DNA of 64,000 nt from Actinomycetospora straminea (GCF_028737255.1 NZ_JAQZAN010000017.1:1-64000); one strand, 5' to 3'; numbered from the stretch's first letter, positions 8,605 to 17,109 are shown. Notes: generated from the sequence alone by a model not told the origin. Numbers and translations are program-made.

Positions 8605-9452
8605 TTGACGACCACTGTAGCTCCGATAGCAGTAGCTATCGTGAGCGCACTGATCTCACTAACCTAGCCGTAGTAGTTCAGCGACAGAAGCGACGGTCTG
8701 ACGTCCAACTGACGCAGCTGAAGAACGATCTGGACGCTCGGCGCGAGACAGATTTGGAGGTGCTGAAGAGGCGGCTGGAGCAGGAGAGCGCGGCGGCGAC
8801 GAAGAAAGATCAAGCGAACGACCTAATGGTGAAGTATGCAAATCCTTTGGCTCGTTCGGCGTTCGACTTACAAAGCAGACTATACAACATCGCTAACGGT
8901 CACAGCGGAGGAGCGGACCCGGAGTACTTCCGCATGAACACCTTGTACCTACTCGCCGAGTTCCTGGGCTGGCTGGAGATTGTCCGCCGAGAAATCCAAT
9001 TCCTCGACCTCGAGGGAGAGGCGTCGGCACGAGGCTTGAAGCGTCAGCTACATGAGCTGCAGCGGCGGCTAGCCCGGACCGGAACGGAGTCTACCGGGGA
9101 CCTCATGTACCTGTACTGGGGTCAGCAGCGGGCAATCGGAGAGGTGATGATTGTTGCGCGCCCTGACGCACCTGCTCGCGGCGCTGGACCGAGCAGCGAG
9201 TGCATCGGATACGCCAAGTCTGTAGAGCGACAAGGTGAACCTAACTTCTCGAAGTGGTTTGACCGAATAGGAGGCCAGATCGATCAGCTGCGGCAGGCGC
9301 GCCAACCCGGAAAGAAGATTCAGCTCCCTCATCGCCTAGTATATCTTCAGAGCGACCTTGTCGATCTCATCAACCTATTGGACCCCAACAAAATTAGGCT
9401 ACCAGGAGAGCGTGGGAAGCTGACGTCGTATGGCTTCCACGCAAACTCCTAG
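8605..9452 (+). pseudogene. Membrane-anchored coiled-coil protein with a frameshift after the signal anchor
   Basis: A TTG at 8605 with AAAGGAG seven bases upstream starts TTTVAPIAVAIVSALISLT, a membrane anchor, then stops at 8665. In another frame the sequence continues TNLAVVVQRQKRRSDVQL, TQLKNDLDARRETDLEVLKR and a further 230 residues to 9452: a charged coiled coil followed by a helical domain (PLARSAFDLQSRLYNI, EFLGWLEIVRREI). Anchor, tether and helical domain fit together well, so I read this as one gene with a one-base change near 8655-8665. I see no classical slippery heptamer there. The region is markedly less GC-rich than its surroundings, a sign of transfer. Function unknown; translation from the TTG at 8754 could still give the soluble part. 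Confidence 0.6.
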
Positions 9453-9807
9453 TGCCCGGCACCGGGGCGCAACTTGAGTGCCGGCTGTGAGCTCGTGCAA
9501 CGGCGTTTCGCCTCTGGGTGCTACAGGCAACCCGATAACCGGCTTCTATGTCGACAGCGACGTTGGCGCTGGCCGGACCCGGTCCGCCACCGGCCTCGAG
9601 CCAGCCGGATAGCGTGACCTTGTGGCGGTGCGCGAGAATGAAGCGGAGATTCCTTACGCCGGAGAACGGCCTCGCTTGCTTCGGCCGCCCGTGCTCTAGC
9701 CGCCTGTGCTCGCGCCAGAGCAACTTGAACTGCCACGAACCTAGGCCCGTACCGTTCACCACCAGCCCAGCGGCCGCCAATATCAGGGTCCATGTGTTGT
9801 TCGACAT
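9394..9807 (-). CDS. Small membrane-anchored protein, possibly frameshifted, 137 aa
   Basis: The ATG at 9807 follows a GGGGAGAGG ribosome site. The first 35 residues (NNTWTLILAAAGLVVNGTG) form one membrane helix followed by a basic stretch, much like small actinobacterial anchor proteins. After about residue 45 the sequence becomes Arg/Ser-rich and loses protein-like character, and its 3' end overlaps the tail of the opposite gene. A frameshift in the middle is likely, so only the N-terminus should be trusted. Confidence 0.35.
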   Translation of the reverse strand: MSNNTWTLILAAAGLVVNGTGLGSWQFKLLWREHRRLEHGRPKQARPFSGVRNLRFILAHRHKVTLSGWLEAGGGPGPASANVAVDIEAGYRVACSTQRRNAVARAHSRHSSCAPVPGTRSLRGSHTTSASHALLVA

Positions 9808-10382
9808 GTCACCTCTCCCCTTGTCGCGTCCCTTGGTCAGGTGGTGGAACTCCGGGCTCATGAGGCGCTGGCACAGTCGGAGTGGGGCGAGAGCACCTTC
9901 CCACTCGAAGCGCCAGCCGATCCCGGACCGGTCACGCTGGGTACTCGAACCGGGCAAGGCGCGTCGCCATCAGAGGAGCCTGCTCGCGTCGAGCCGGCCC
10001 ATCAACACCTCCGCAGGCCGACCCACGACTCACGCGTGGCCGCCGTCGGCGTCGTCGAGTCCGCCGACTGTGGCCCTGACCCTCGTCGACACCTCCGTTC
10101 GCGTCGCGGCACTGTCGCTGGCGCAGCACGCGCGGGTTCGGGCGAGCAGGACGCTGCGGTCTCGCTCGCCGAGGAGGACCAGTGGCGACTCGCCCGCGGC
10201 GGTGTATGCGAGATACCAGAGGTTCTACCTTCGGTGGATTGCTGGTGACCGGCGGTAGGACACCGACCGGAGGAGGCGCCGTGGAGATGCCGTTGGTGCA
10301 GGTCGAGCCCGCCGCTATCACGGGCGCTGCTGATAGCTCCTCACGGCCCTGAGCCTCGAAGACCCAGGAAGGAAGGATCCCC
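9808..10382. other. Gap upstream of the flavin monooxygenase operon
   Basis: About 575 bases. No frame has both a start signal and a recognisable product. It should contain the promoter for the operon that starts at 10383; an AGGAAGGA ribosome site is visible just before that gene. Confidence 0.4.
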
Positions 10383-11078
10383 ATGACCCTGCGCCTCCGA
10401 GTCGCCCACACCGGCGAGGACCTGTCATTCGCACCCGCCCGGCTGGTCGTGGCGGGCTACACCGCCCGGGATCAGGGGGCCGTGGCTGCTCACATCGCCG
10501 AGCTCGCCGAGATCGGCGTCCCGCCGCCGGCCAGCGTGCCCGCGTTCTTCGACCTCGACCCGGCCCTGCTCACCACCGAGGACGTCGTCCGCGTGTCCGG
10601 GGCCAACACCTCCGGTGAGGTCGAGCCGGTGCTGCTCCGCGCCGGTGGGCGCTGGTTCCTCGCCGTCGGCTCTGACCACACCGATCGCGACCTCGAGCGT
10701 GACGACGTCGCCGCCTCGAAGGCCGCCTGCCCCAAACCGATCGGAGCTACCGTCGCGCGGCTGGCCGACGAGCCGGGGTCGTTCGACCTCGACCACGTCT
10801 CGGCGGAGAGCACCGTCGACGGCGTGACGTACCAGGCGTCGAGCCTGGCCGAGCTGTTGCGGCCCGACGAGGTCCTCGCCCGGATGCGTGTCGCCCTGCC
10901 CGACAACCCGCTCGACACCGGGGAGGACTTCGCTCTCTTCGGCGGCACCACACCGCTCCTCGGTGGGGTCTTCGTGCCGGGCGCCCGCTGGGAGCTCGCG
11001 CTGCGCCTCACCGACGGCACGGACCTGACCCACACCTACGACACCAAGATCGACACTACGGGGGAGGACCCGCGATGA
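10383..11078 (+). CDS. DUF2848 family protein, 231 aa
   Basis: The product carries the DUF2848 signature boxes: VVAGYTARDQGAVAAHI, IGVPPPASVPAFF, NTSGEVEPVLL, AVGSDHTDRDLE, and SKAACPKPIGATVARL. Members have no proven activity; the fold is thought to be related to fumarylacetoacetate hydrolases, and the conserved SDHTDR and SGEVE boxes look like an active site. The ATG at 10383 has AGGAAGGA upstream. The stop overlaps the next gene, the HpaB-like oxygenase, by four bases, so the two are translationally coupled. That suggests it processes the oxygenase's substrate or product, for example a ring-cleavage or acyl-enol intermediate. Confidence 0.85.
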   Translation: MTLRLRVAHTGEDLSFAPARLVVAGYTARDQGAVAAHIAELAEIGVPPPASVPAFFDLDPALLTTEDVVRVSGANTSGEVEPVLLRAGGRWFLAVGSDHTDRDLERDDVAASKAACPKPIGATVARLADEPGSFDLDHVSAESTVDGVTYQASSLAELLRPDEVLARMRVALPDNPLDTGEDFALFGGTTPLLGGVFVPGARWELALRLTDGTDLTHTYDTKIDTTGEDPR

Positions 11079-12589
11079 CCGCCACCGAGCCGAACACGAG
11101 CGCCGGCGCTGGACACTCGCGGGCCGCGTCCGGTCTGCGTGACGGCAAGGCCTTCCTCGCGGCGCTACGCGACGATCGCGAGATCTACGTCGACGGCCTG
11201 CGCGTCGACGACGTCACCATGCACCCCGCGTTCGCGCCTGCCGCCCACACCGTGGCCGAACTCTACGACCTGGCCGCCGCACCGGCCTCGGACATGCGGG
11301 TGATCGATCCCGAGACCGGGGCGGAGACCAACCGCATCTACCTCACCCCCCGCAGCACCGAGGACCTCGCCGCCTTCCGGCGTGCGGTGCAGACCTGGGC
11401 CCGTCACACCCACGGATGGATGGGACGCACCCCGGATCACGTCGGCGCGTTCTTGGCCGGCTTCGGCGCCCACCCGGAGGCGTTCACGAGCGAGGGCCCC
11501 CGTGGGCACGACTTCGCCGCGAACGTGCGGGCCTACCAGCGCCGGCTGATCGCCGAGCAGCTCTACGTCTCCTACGCGATCATCCCGCCCCAGGTCTCGC
11601 GCGCCATGACGGCCCACGCCTGGGAGGGCGAGCACATCCAGGCCGGCGTGGTCGAGGAGCGCCCGGAGGGGCTGTTGCTGCGGGGCGCGCAGATGCTGGC
11701 CACCGGTGCCGCCGTGGCCGATGAGCTGCTGATCTCGTGCATCAAGCCGCTGACCGAGGACGACCGCGACTTCGCGATCAGTGTCGTGCTGCCGCTGGCC
11801 ACGCCCGGTCTCAAGCTCTGCTGCCGCCGCCCGTACGCGACGGCCGCGTCCAGCGGGTTCGACTACCCGCTGTCGACGCGCTACGACGAGACCGACGCGC
11901 TGCTCGTGCTCGACGACGTGCTCGTGCCGTGGGAGCGCGTCTTCGTCGACCGCGACGTCGCCGGGCTACGGCGCCAGTTCTTCGACACCGGTGCCCACCA
12001 GCTCGGTAACTGGCAGGCCCAGATCCGTCTCGCGGTGAAGATGGAGTTCCTGGCCGGTCTCGGCCTCAAGATGGCGACCGTCAACGGCGTCGACAAGTTC
12101 CCCGGTGTCGTCGAGAAGCTGGGGGAGCTGGCCAGCCTCGCCGCCACCGTCGAGTCCGGGGTCCTCGCCGCCGAGTACACCGCCGCCCCCGACTCCGCCG
12201 GGATGTATCGACCCGCCGCGCGCCCGCTCTACGCGGCCATGGGGTTGCAGGCCGAGATCTATCCGCGGGTCCTGGCGATCCTGCGTGACCTCGCCGGCGG
12301 CGGCGTGCTCCAGGTCCCCGCCAGCGTCGAGGACCTGCGCAACCCGACCACCCGCGCCGACATCGACCGTTACGTCCAGTCTCCCGGCGTCGATGCTCGC
12401 GAGCGTGTCCAGCTGTTCAAGCTCGTCTGGGACGCCGTGGGCAGCGAGTTCGGTGGCCGCCACCACCAGTACGAGATGTTCTACGCAGGAGCCCCGTTCG
12501 TGGTGAAGGGCTATGCCTACCGCAACTACGACTTCGAACCCGCCGTCGGCGCCGTCGAGGCCTTCCTGGCCTCCTACGACGAGCACTGA
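11075..12589 (+). CDS. HpaB-type flavin-dependent monooxygenase, oxygenase component, 504 aa
   Basis: The protein is a full-length member of the 4-hydroxyphenylacetate 3-monooxygenase/PvcC/4-hydroxybutyryl-CoA dehydratase family, which shares the acyl-CoA dehydrogenase fold. Recognisable parts include GKAFLAALRDDREIYVDGLR near the N-terminus, HTHGWMGRTPDHVGAF, the central DDVLVPWERVFV box, and the C-terminal GGRHHQYEMFYAG box. These enzymes use reduced FADH2 from a partner to hydroxylate phenols or related substrates. The flavin reductase three genes on (12971) is the obvious partner. It overlaps the DUF2848 gene by four bases. The substrate is not evident; a phenolic acid or a chlorophenol is plausible. 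Confidence 0.9.
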   Translation: MTATEPNTSAGAGHSRAASGLRDGKAFLAALRDDREIYVDGLRVDDVTMHPAFAPAAHTVAELYDLAAAPASDMRVIDPETGAETNRIYLTPRSTEDLAAFRRAVQTWARHTHGWMGRTPDHVGAFLAGFGAHPEAFTSEGPRGHDFAANVRAYQRRLIAEQLYVSYAIIPPQVSRAMTAHAWEGEHIQAGVVEERPEGLLLRGAQMLATGAAVADELLISCIKPLTEDDRDFAISVVLPLATPGLKLCCRRPYATAASSGFDYPLSTRYDETDALLVLDDVLVPWERVFVDRDVAGLRRQFFDTGAHQLGNWQAQIRLAVKMEFLAGLGLKMATVNGVDKFPGVVEKLGELASLAATVESGVLAAEYTAAPDSAGMYRPAARPLYAAMGLQAEIYPRVLAILRDLAGGGVLQVPASVEDLRNPTTRADIDRYVQSPGVDARERVQLFKLVWDAVGSEFGGRHHQYEMFYAGAPFVVKGYAYRNYDFEPAVGAVEAFLASYDEH

Positions 12590-12614
12590 GCATCCGAGCT
12601 CTCGAGGAGTCGCC

Positions 12615-12968
12615 ATGCCCAAGCCAGAGCACGAGTTCTTCGACATCGAGAAGGTCCCCGACACGGCGTGCGCGGGCGCCGTGCCGACCCTGACCGAGCG
12701 CATCCTGGCCGCCGACGACGCGTCCGGCACCGCCACTCGCATCCTGCACTTCGAGCCCGGCACGGACACCACGCCCAACGGTGTGCAGGTCCACGACTTC
12801 TGGGAGGAGGTCTACATCGTCTCCGGGTCGTTGACCGACCTCGAGCTCGGCGAGACCTTCACCGCCGGTATGTACGCGTGCCGCCCGCCGGGAATGCGCC
12901 ACGGCCCCTGGCGCAGCGACGAGGGCTGCACAACCTTCGAGGTGCGGTATCGCACCGACGGCCCGTGA
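12615..12968 (+). CDS. Cupin-domain protein, 117 aa
   Basis: A single conserved cupin barrel: ATRILHFEPGTDT leads to VHDFWEEVYIVSGSLTDLE, and the second motif is MYACRPPGMRHGPWRSDEGC. The metal-ligand pattern is partly kept (H..(F)W.EE, and His in GMRHG). The ATG at 12615 is preceded by GAGGAG. It lies 25 bases after the oxygenase and two bases before the flavin reductase, so it belongs to the same transcript. Family members act as dioxygenases, isomerases or decarboxylase-like enzymes; here a step after ring hydroxylation is the simplest guess. Confidence 0.85.
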   Translation: MPKPEHEFFDIEKVPDTACAGAVPTLTERILAADDASGTATRILHFEPGTDTTPNGVQVHDFWEEVYIVSGSLTDLELGETFTAGMYACRPPGMRHGPWRSDEGCTTFEVRYRTDGP

Positions 12969-12970
12969 CC

Positions 12971-13516
12971 ATGACCGACGCCACCACCGCCGAAGGCGCA
13001 TCGGCGTCCACGGTCGATCCCACGGCCATGCGCCAGGCCATGGGCCGCTTCGCCACCGGGGTGGCCGTCGTGACCACCCGTCACGACGGTCACCCGCACG
13101 GCATGACCGTCAATTCTATGACCTCGGTGTCTCTCGACCCGCCGTTGCTGCTGGTCTGCCTGACCACCGGCGCGCGCACCACCGAGGCGGTCGTCGGCGC
13201 CGGCCGCTTCGTGGTCAACGTCCTCGCCGCCCGGCAGGGGCAGATCGCGCTGCGCTTCGCGCGCCGCGGCGAGGAGCACTTCGCCGGCCTCGACGCCGAC
13301 CAGGCGGACAACCGCCACGATCTCCCGGTCGTCCCCGGCGCCCTCGTCCACGCCGACTGCACTGTCGACCAGGTCCTCACCGCCGGCGACCACCTCGTGG
13401 TCTTCGGCCGGGTCGACGCTCTGTGTCGCAGTGACGCCACGCCCCTGGCCTTCCACGGCGGCCGGTTCGCCGACCTGCGCCCCCACGGCGCCGAGCACGA
13501 TCTCTGGTTCGCCTGA
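12971..13516 (+). CDS. Flavin reductase (HpaC-like), 181 aa
   Basis: The sequence is a standard flavin-reductase-like FMN-binding domain: MRQAMGRFATGVAVVTTRHD, HGMTVNSMTSVSLDPPLLLV and VNVLAARQGQIALRFA, ending with HLVVFGRVDAL and PLAFHGGRFADL. It should reduce FAD or FMN with NAD(P)H and pass the reduced flavin to the HpaB-type oxygenase of the same operon. The ATG at 12971 lies two bases after the cupin stop. Length and motif order are typical. This is the last gene of the operon; the 170-base gap behind it separates it from the convergent gvpA-like gene. Confidence 0.9.
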   Translation: MTDATTAEGASASTVDPTAMRQAMGRFATGVAVVTTRHDGHPHGMTVNSMTSVSLDPPLLLVCLTTGARTTEAVVGAGRFVVNVLAARQGQIALRFARRGEEHFAGLDADQADNRHDLPVVPGALVHADCTVDQVLTAGDHLVVFGRVDALCRSDATPLAFHGGRFADLRPHGAEHDLWFA

Positions 13517-13688
13517 CCCCACAGCGGATCCCGGGCCGACGCCGTCAGCCGGTCGCTGGGTACCGCGCGGCGGCCTGCGGGATCGCGGAGCGATGACGGC
13601 GTCCAGCCCACCCGCAGGCTGACGTTGGACGAGTCTGGTTCGTACGGCCGCGCTCGATCTCCTGGCCACCCTCGGGCAGTGCCGCGCG

Positions 13689-14066
13689 TCATCGACGCTT
13701 GCCGCGGACCTCCTCCCACTTCTCCTTGCCGGCTTCCAGCGCGCCACGGGTCTTGGTCTTGGCTACCTGCTTCGTTGCCGTCTCGGCGGCCTTGCCTGCT
13801 CCTCCCCCGAGGAGGTCGCCGAGGCCCTTGCCGCCCTTGGCGTGCAGGTCGAGCCGGTTGGTTGCCTCGGCGAAGCGCAGGTAGGTGTCGACACTCGCCA
13901 CGACGATGCGCGCGTCGATGGTGACGATCTCGATGCCGACCAGGGAGACCTTGGCGAAGACGTCGATGACCAGACCCTTGTCGAGGATGAGGTCGAGGAC
14001 CTCGGCCAGCCCACCCTGCGGGGAGCGCTGCACGCTGCCCCCTCCGGCTTGAGGAGTGATCGTCAC
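13689..14066 (-). CDS. gvpA: Gas vesicle structural protein GvpA/GvpJ-like, 125 aa
   Basis: Residues 15-75 are a clear GvpA domain: [40 protein letters not shown] and [16 protein letters not shown]. GvpA forms the ribs of the gas vesicle wall. The last 50 residues are an extra Lys-rich tail ([20 protein letters not shown] onward), longer than in a plain GvpA and closer to GvpJ/GvpS minor proteins. The GTG at 14066 is chosen because GGAGG lies six bases upstream. No other gvp gene (gvpF, G, K, L, N, O) is present in the window, so this gene is an orphan and cannot make vesicles alone. It may have another use or be a leftover. Confidence 0.85.
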   Translation of the reverse strand: MTITPQAGGGSVQRSPQGGLAEVLDLILDKGLVIDVFAKVSLVGIEIVTIDARIVVASVDTYLRFAEATNRLDLHAKGGKGLGDLLGGGAGKAAETATKQVAKTKTRGALEAGKEKWEEVRGKRR

Positions 14067-14409
14067 AGAAGACCTCCGCGCCGTCGCGGACCACCGTCCC
14101 GGGACCGCCCGACCGGCATCGTCGCAGGACCGCGCCCGCAGTAGCCGGAACTGGAGCGAACTCCGTGCTGGATTCGACCAACTGCCTCGGTGCGGACCCC
14201 GCGATATCCGCCCCACGGGTGCAGACGCTGCAGTGGCTGGCTGCACTTCTCGAGCCGATCGTGGCGAGGCGCCGATGGTGGTGTTCGGGCACTTCCGCGT
14301 GTCCGGAGACCGGACCGTCTGAGGAGATCCTTGGGCCCTTCGGCCCTTCACCTATCAGACGAACGGCGCGCAACATCTGACCGCGTCGTGGTTCGTGGGG
14401 GGAGATGGC
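14067..14409. other. Divergent intergenic region
   Basis: About 340 bases between gvpA-like (left) and DUF3237 (right). No recognisable gene; promoters for both are expected here. Confidence 0.4.
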
Positions 14410-14874
14410 ATGCCCGAGCTCATCCTGGAGTTTCAGCTCCGAGAGGAGGTCGGCACCATTGACCAGGTGGGCGACGGACCGTTCGGCCAGCGCATGATCG
14501 CTGCGCTGAGCGGCGGATCGTTCACCGGCGAGCGACTCACCGGCAGCGTGGTGGGCGCAAACGGAGACTGGCTCCTCGCCGGTCGCGACGGTTACGGGCG
14601 GACCGACGTCCGGCTGACGTTGAAGACCGTGGACAGTGCTGTGATCTACCTTCAGTACTGCGGCCTGGTAGAGATGACAGCCACCGTCACCGCGATCGTC
14701 GGCGGCGGCGCTGCGGCCACCGACTACGGTGATCAGTACCTGTTCAGCAGCCCTCGACTCGAGACCGGCGACGAGCGCTACGCCTGGGTCAACCAGACGA
14801 TCTTCGTTGGTGAGGGCCGGTTGCTCCCGGGGCCGGTCGTCGAGTACCGCGTGTACCGAGTGGCGCATTGCTGA
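14410..14874 (+). CDS. DUF3237 family protein, 154 aa
   Basis: The pattern fits DUF3237: LILEFQLREEVGTIDQVGDG, GGSFTGERLTGSVVGANGDW, DGYGRTDVRLTLKTVDSAVI and LFSSPRLETGDERYAWVNQT, ending in VEYRVYRV. The family makes a small beta-barrel and has no assigned activity, although members are often found beside aromatic degradation enzymes. The ATG at 14410 has a GGGGGGAGA site upstream; a GTG 15 bases earlier is possible but less well placed. Length is normal and the gene looks intact. It lies within 1 kb of the HpaB-type operon but is divergent from gvpA, so co-regulation is uncertain. Confidence 0.85.
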   Translation: MPELILEFQLREEVGTIDQVGDGPFGQRMIAALSGGSFTGERLTGSVVGANGDWLLAGRDGYGRTDVRLTLKTVDSAVIYLQYCGLVEMTATVTAIVGGGAAATDYGDQYLFSSPRLETGDERYAWVNQTIFVGEGRLLPGPVVEYRVYRVAHC

Positions 14875-15217
14875 CCGCTCGGCGCCGCCACCTTCCGGCT
14901 CCTGCGCCTCGAGTTCCAGGGCAAGCCAGTCCACGCCGAAAGCTGCGCGTTCTCTGCCAGCCGACGACTGATGTCCGAACTTTCAGGTCATCGAGCACCG
15001 CTCGAAGGAAGCCGGAACGAGGGCATCCTGTTCGACGACGGCAAGCCGATAACCGGCTACTCCAGCCTCACAGTCAGCGCAAGATGGTGCGACACTCTGT
15101 ATCGCTGGGCTGACATCGCAGGCATCGAGCCGCTTCCGATGCCCTGTGCCTGAGTCGACGTCTTGTGCCGCCGGCTACGCCGCTTGATCGCCTGCAGGGA
15201 GCTGATCGGAGGCGACC
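14875..15217. other. Gap with a possible short remnant frame
   Basis: A 60-codon frame at 14971-15153 reads NEGILFDDGKPITGYSSLTV and RWCDTLYRWADIAGI. It looks protein-like but has no clear ribosome site and no family I recognise. I treat it as a remnant. Confidence 0.3.
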
Positions 15218-15465
15218 GTGACCGACATCGACTGCCCGCGGGCCCGGACGTGGATGACCCGCTGCGTCGCCCGCGACGAAAGTCTGCGGTCGTCGAGGCC
15301 GGGGTCTGCGTCGGCTGCGGAGCGGCCCCGGACGCCCTGATGCGGGACCTCGCGACCCGCTACCTGCCCGCCCTCGCCGCCCTCCCGCGTGCGACGGACG
15401 CGGAGACGGCCGCGACCCTGCTCGCCGTCCACGTCGCCGCCTACGCCGAGGAGGGGATCCCGTGA
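15218..15465 (+). pseudogene. Small zinc-ribbon-like accessory protein, frameshifted
   Basis: A GTG at 15218 with GGAGG five bases upstream starts TDIDCPRARTWMTRCVARDE. The similarity-like continuation is in another frame: AGVCVGCGAAPDALMRDLA, TRYLPALAALPRATDAET and onward to TGA at 15465. The two halves form a small protein with spaced Cys pairs (DCP, CVGCGA) and a C-terminal helix. Such short Cys-containing genes occur in actinobacterial integrative elements; that link is inference. One frameshift near 15280-15300 separates the parts. Confidence 0.5.
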
Positions 15466-15803
15466 CGAACGACAAGCGCGACGAGTGCGGCATCCACCCG
15501 ACGTGAACGATCCGGCTGGACGAGTGCGAGGTCCCGTGCGTGTGGCCCGCGTGCCTAACCCCGACGAGGACACCGCAGCGAGCTGGTGGCCATTCGCGAC
15601 GCTACCGTCGAGAGTCGTGTCGCACCGCTGGTTGCGCCGCACGGCGACGGCGTGATGGGACGCTCGCGCTGCTTGGACCACCACTCGACGTGGTGCGGGT
15701 CGTGGTGCGAAACGACGGCTACCGGATGCCTGCGGTGCGCTTGGAGTGATCGGCTCCGACACTGTTGTTTCTGGTAGAGGTCTTGGCACTCGGAGCGCGG
15801 GCG
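15466..15803. other. Gap next to the second tRNA fragment
   Basis: About 340 bases with no convincing gene. A very short frame starting at 15463 (TNDKRDECGIHPT) closes after 14 codons. Confidence 0.4.
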
Positions 15804-15848
15804 ATCTTCTAATCCGTTGGTCGTGGGTTCGAGTCCCACGGGCCCACC
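15804..15848 (+). repeat. Second 3' tRNA-Lys-like fragment, probable attachment site
   Basis: The segment matches 2497-2542 over the anticodon loop, T arm and acceptor end with three small differences: C for T in the anticodon loop, C for T in the variable region, and one G fewer before GCCCACC. No D arm or 5' acceptor strand is present upstream. It is a direct repeat of the first fragment and could be the other boundary of a 13.3-kb element, or a boundary of a tandem neighbour. Confidence 0.75.
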
Positions 15849-15889
15849 GACTCGAACCTTCGACGCGTGCCTGGCGAGTGCTCTGCTGT

Positions 15890-16627
15890 CTAGCGGTCCG
15901 AGTCGTCGGTCGTGCTCTGCGTCTTCGGCAGGTGGGGCGTGAGCGCGGTGGCGAGAGCGCGCAGGTCTCGAGTCTGGAGCAGTAGGTCGGCGGGGCCGGT
16001 GAATTCCGCGACCAGGCCCGCACCGGAGGTCATCGATCGGAACAGGCTGCGTGTCGCCTTGCGGATGGTGTAGTCGGTGTCGGCGGGCCAGGCGATGAGG
16101 TGCCCGGTGTCGACGAGGTGGCGCTCGCCGGGGGCGAGGGTGCGGTGGGCGAGGGCACCGAAGGCGGACAGCAGCACGAGGCCGGTACCGGAGGCCTGGA
16201 GGACGAAGGCACTCTGGGAGGCGAAGAACGACTTCGCGCCACCCCATCCAGTCTCGATCTCGACGCCGTCGGATGAGGCGAGGTAGCCGTGCGCGGCGAT
16301 CGCGTAGGGCCGCCCGGTGAGCTCGACGGGGACGACATCGCCGGGAGCAGGTGGGGCGAGGGCGAGCTCGCCGGGACCGGAGAAGCGCGAGACGAACCCG
16401 GACCGCCCGCCTGCGGTGCGTTTGACCGCGCCCCAGAGTCCGCCCTCCATCGAGGAGTCCAGGGTGACGTCCCCGCCCATGGAGACCATGGCCCCGGACT
16501 CGGCCCGCACGGTGTGTCCGGCCGGCAGTGTGAGCGTGGCGAGGGCGGCCGTGGGGCGGAAGTCGATGCGGTAGCCCAGCCCGTGGGCCTGGCCCTGGTC
16601 GGGAAGCATCCTGACTGCGGTGTCCAT
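15890..16627 (-). CDS. AIM24 / TIGR00266 family protein, 245 aa
   Basis: The N-terminal part RPTAALATLTLPAGHTVRAE, SGAMVSMGGDVTLDSSMEGG and the middle FVSRFSGPGELALAPPAPGD are diagnostic of the AIM24 family (mitochondrial biogenesis protein AIM24 and bacterial TIGR00266 proteins), a double-stranded beta-helix fold with no known activity. Length agrees with bacterial members. No signal peptide is seen. The gene stands alone just outside the second tRNA fragment, and is therefore probably the first intact core-type gene to the right of the element. It has been proposed that members act at membranes; nothing in the sequence adds to that. Confidence 0.9.
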   Translation of the reverse strand: MDTAVRMLPDQGQAHGLGYRIDFRPTAALATLTLPAGHTVRAESGAMVSMGGDVTLDSSMEGGLWGAVKRTAGGRSGFVSRFSGPGELALAPPAPGDVVPVELTGRPYAIAAHGYLASSDGVEIETGWGGAKSFFASQSAFVLQASGTGLVLLSAFGALAHRTLAPGERHLVDTGHLIAWPADTDYTIRKATRSLFRSMTSGAGLVAEFTGPADLLLQTRDLRALATALTPHLPKTQSTTDDSDR

Positions 16628-16812
16628 CAGCCCACCCTCCCGCGTCGCGGCTCAGCCCCGTGAGTGAATCTCGGAGCCGGAGGAGAGAAGGCAGCCCTCG
16701 CCGGTGACCACCTCGGTGATCGAGGGCCGACGGGATCGAGAAGCGGGCACAGAGACTCCAGCGCTTGAGTTGACCATCGCACCGAGGGCTCAGTGGCGCC
16801 CCAGTCTCGGTG

Positions 16813-17109
16813 TCAAGAGATCGAGTCGACCCACGCGTACGCCTTCATGGCAATGTTCACGCCCTCGTTCAGCTCCACGACCGGCGTGATCTCCAGTTCG
16901 TCGTTGAGGTCTTTGAACTGGGCAGAGAATTCGAGGAGAGTCGCCACGTCGGCGACGTCCAGCAGCAGGAAGCCGCCGTCATTGCTGGCAGCCGTCCAGC
17001 CGGCCGTGATCTCGAGACCGGCAGGAGGCGTCCACTTGGCGAAGCGTTCGTAGGCTTGGCGGCCTGCCTCGCCGCCCCTGAATCGGTATCTCATCATCAC
17101 GAGCATCAC
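16813..17109 (-). CDS. DUF3303-like protein, 98 aa
   Basis: MMLVMMRYRFRGGEAGRQA is followed by FAKWTPPAGLEITAGWTAAS, GGFLLLDVADVATLLEFSAQ and the ITPVVELNEGV end, which fits the DUF3303 pattern (a small ferredoxin-like alpha/beta barrel resembling monooxygenase/ABM domains). Members are short, like this one. It stands alone. The role is unknown; dimeric alpha-beta barrels of this size often bind small hydrophobic substrates. The ATG at 17109 is followed by a second possible ATG; the first gives the normal length. Confidence 0.75.
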   Translation of the reverse strand: MMLVMMRYRFRGGEAGRQAYERFAKWTPPAGLEITAGWTAASNDGGFLLLDVADVATLLEFSAQFKDLNDELEITPVVELNEGVNIAMKAYAWVDSIS

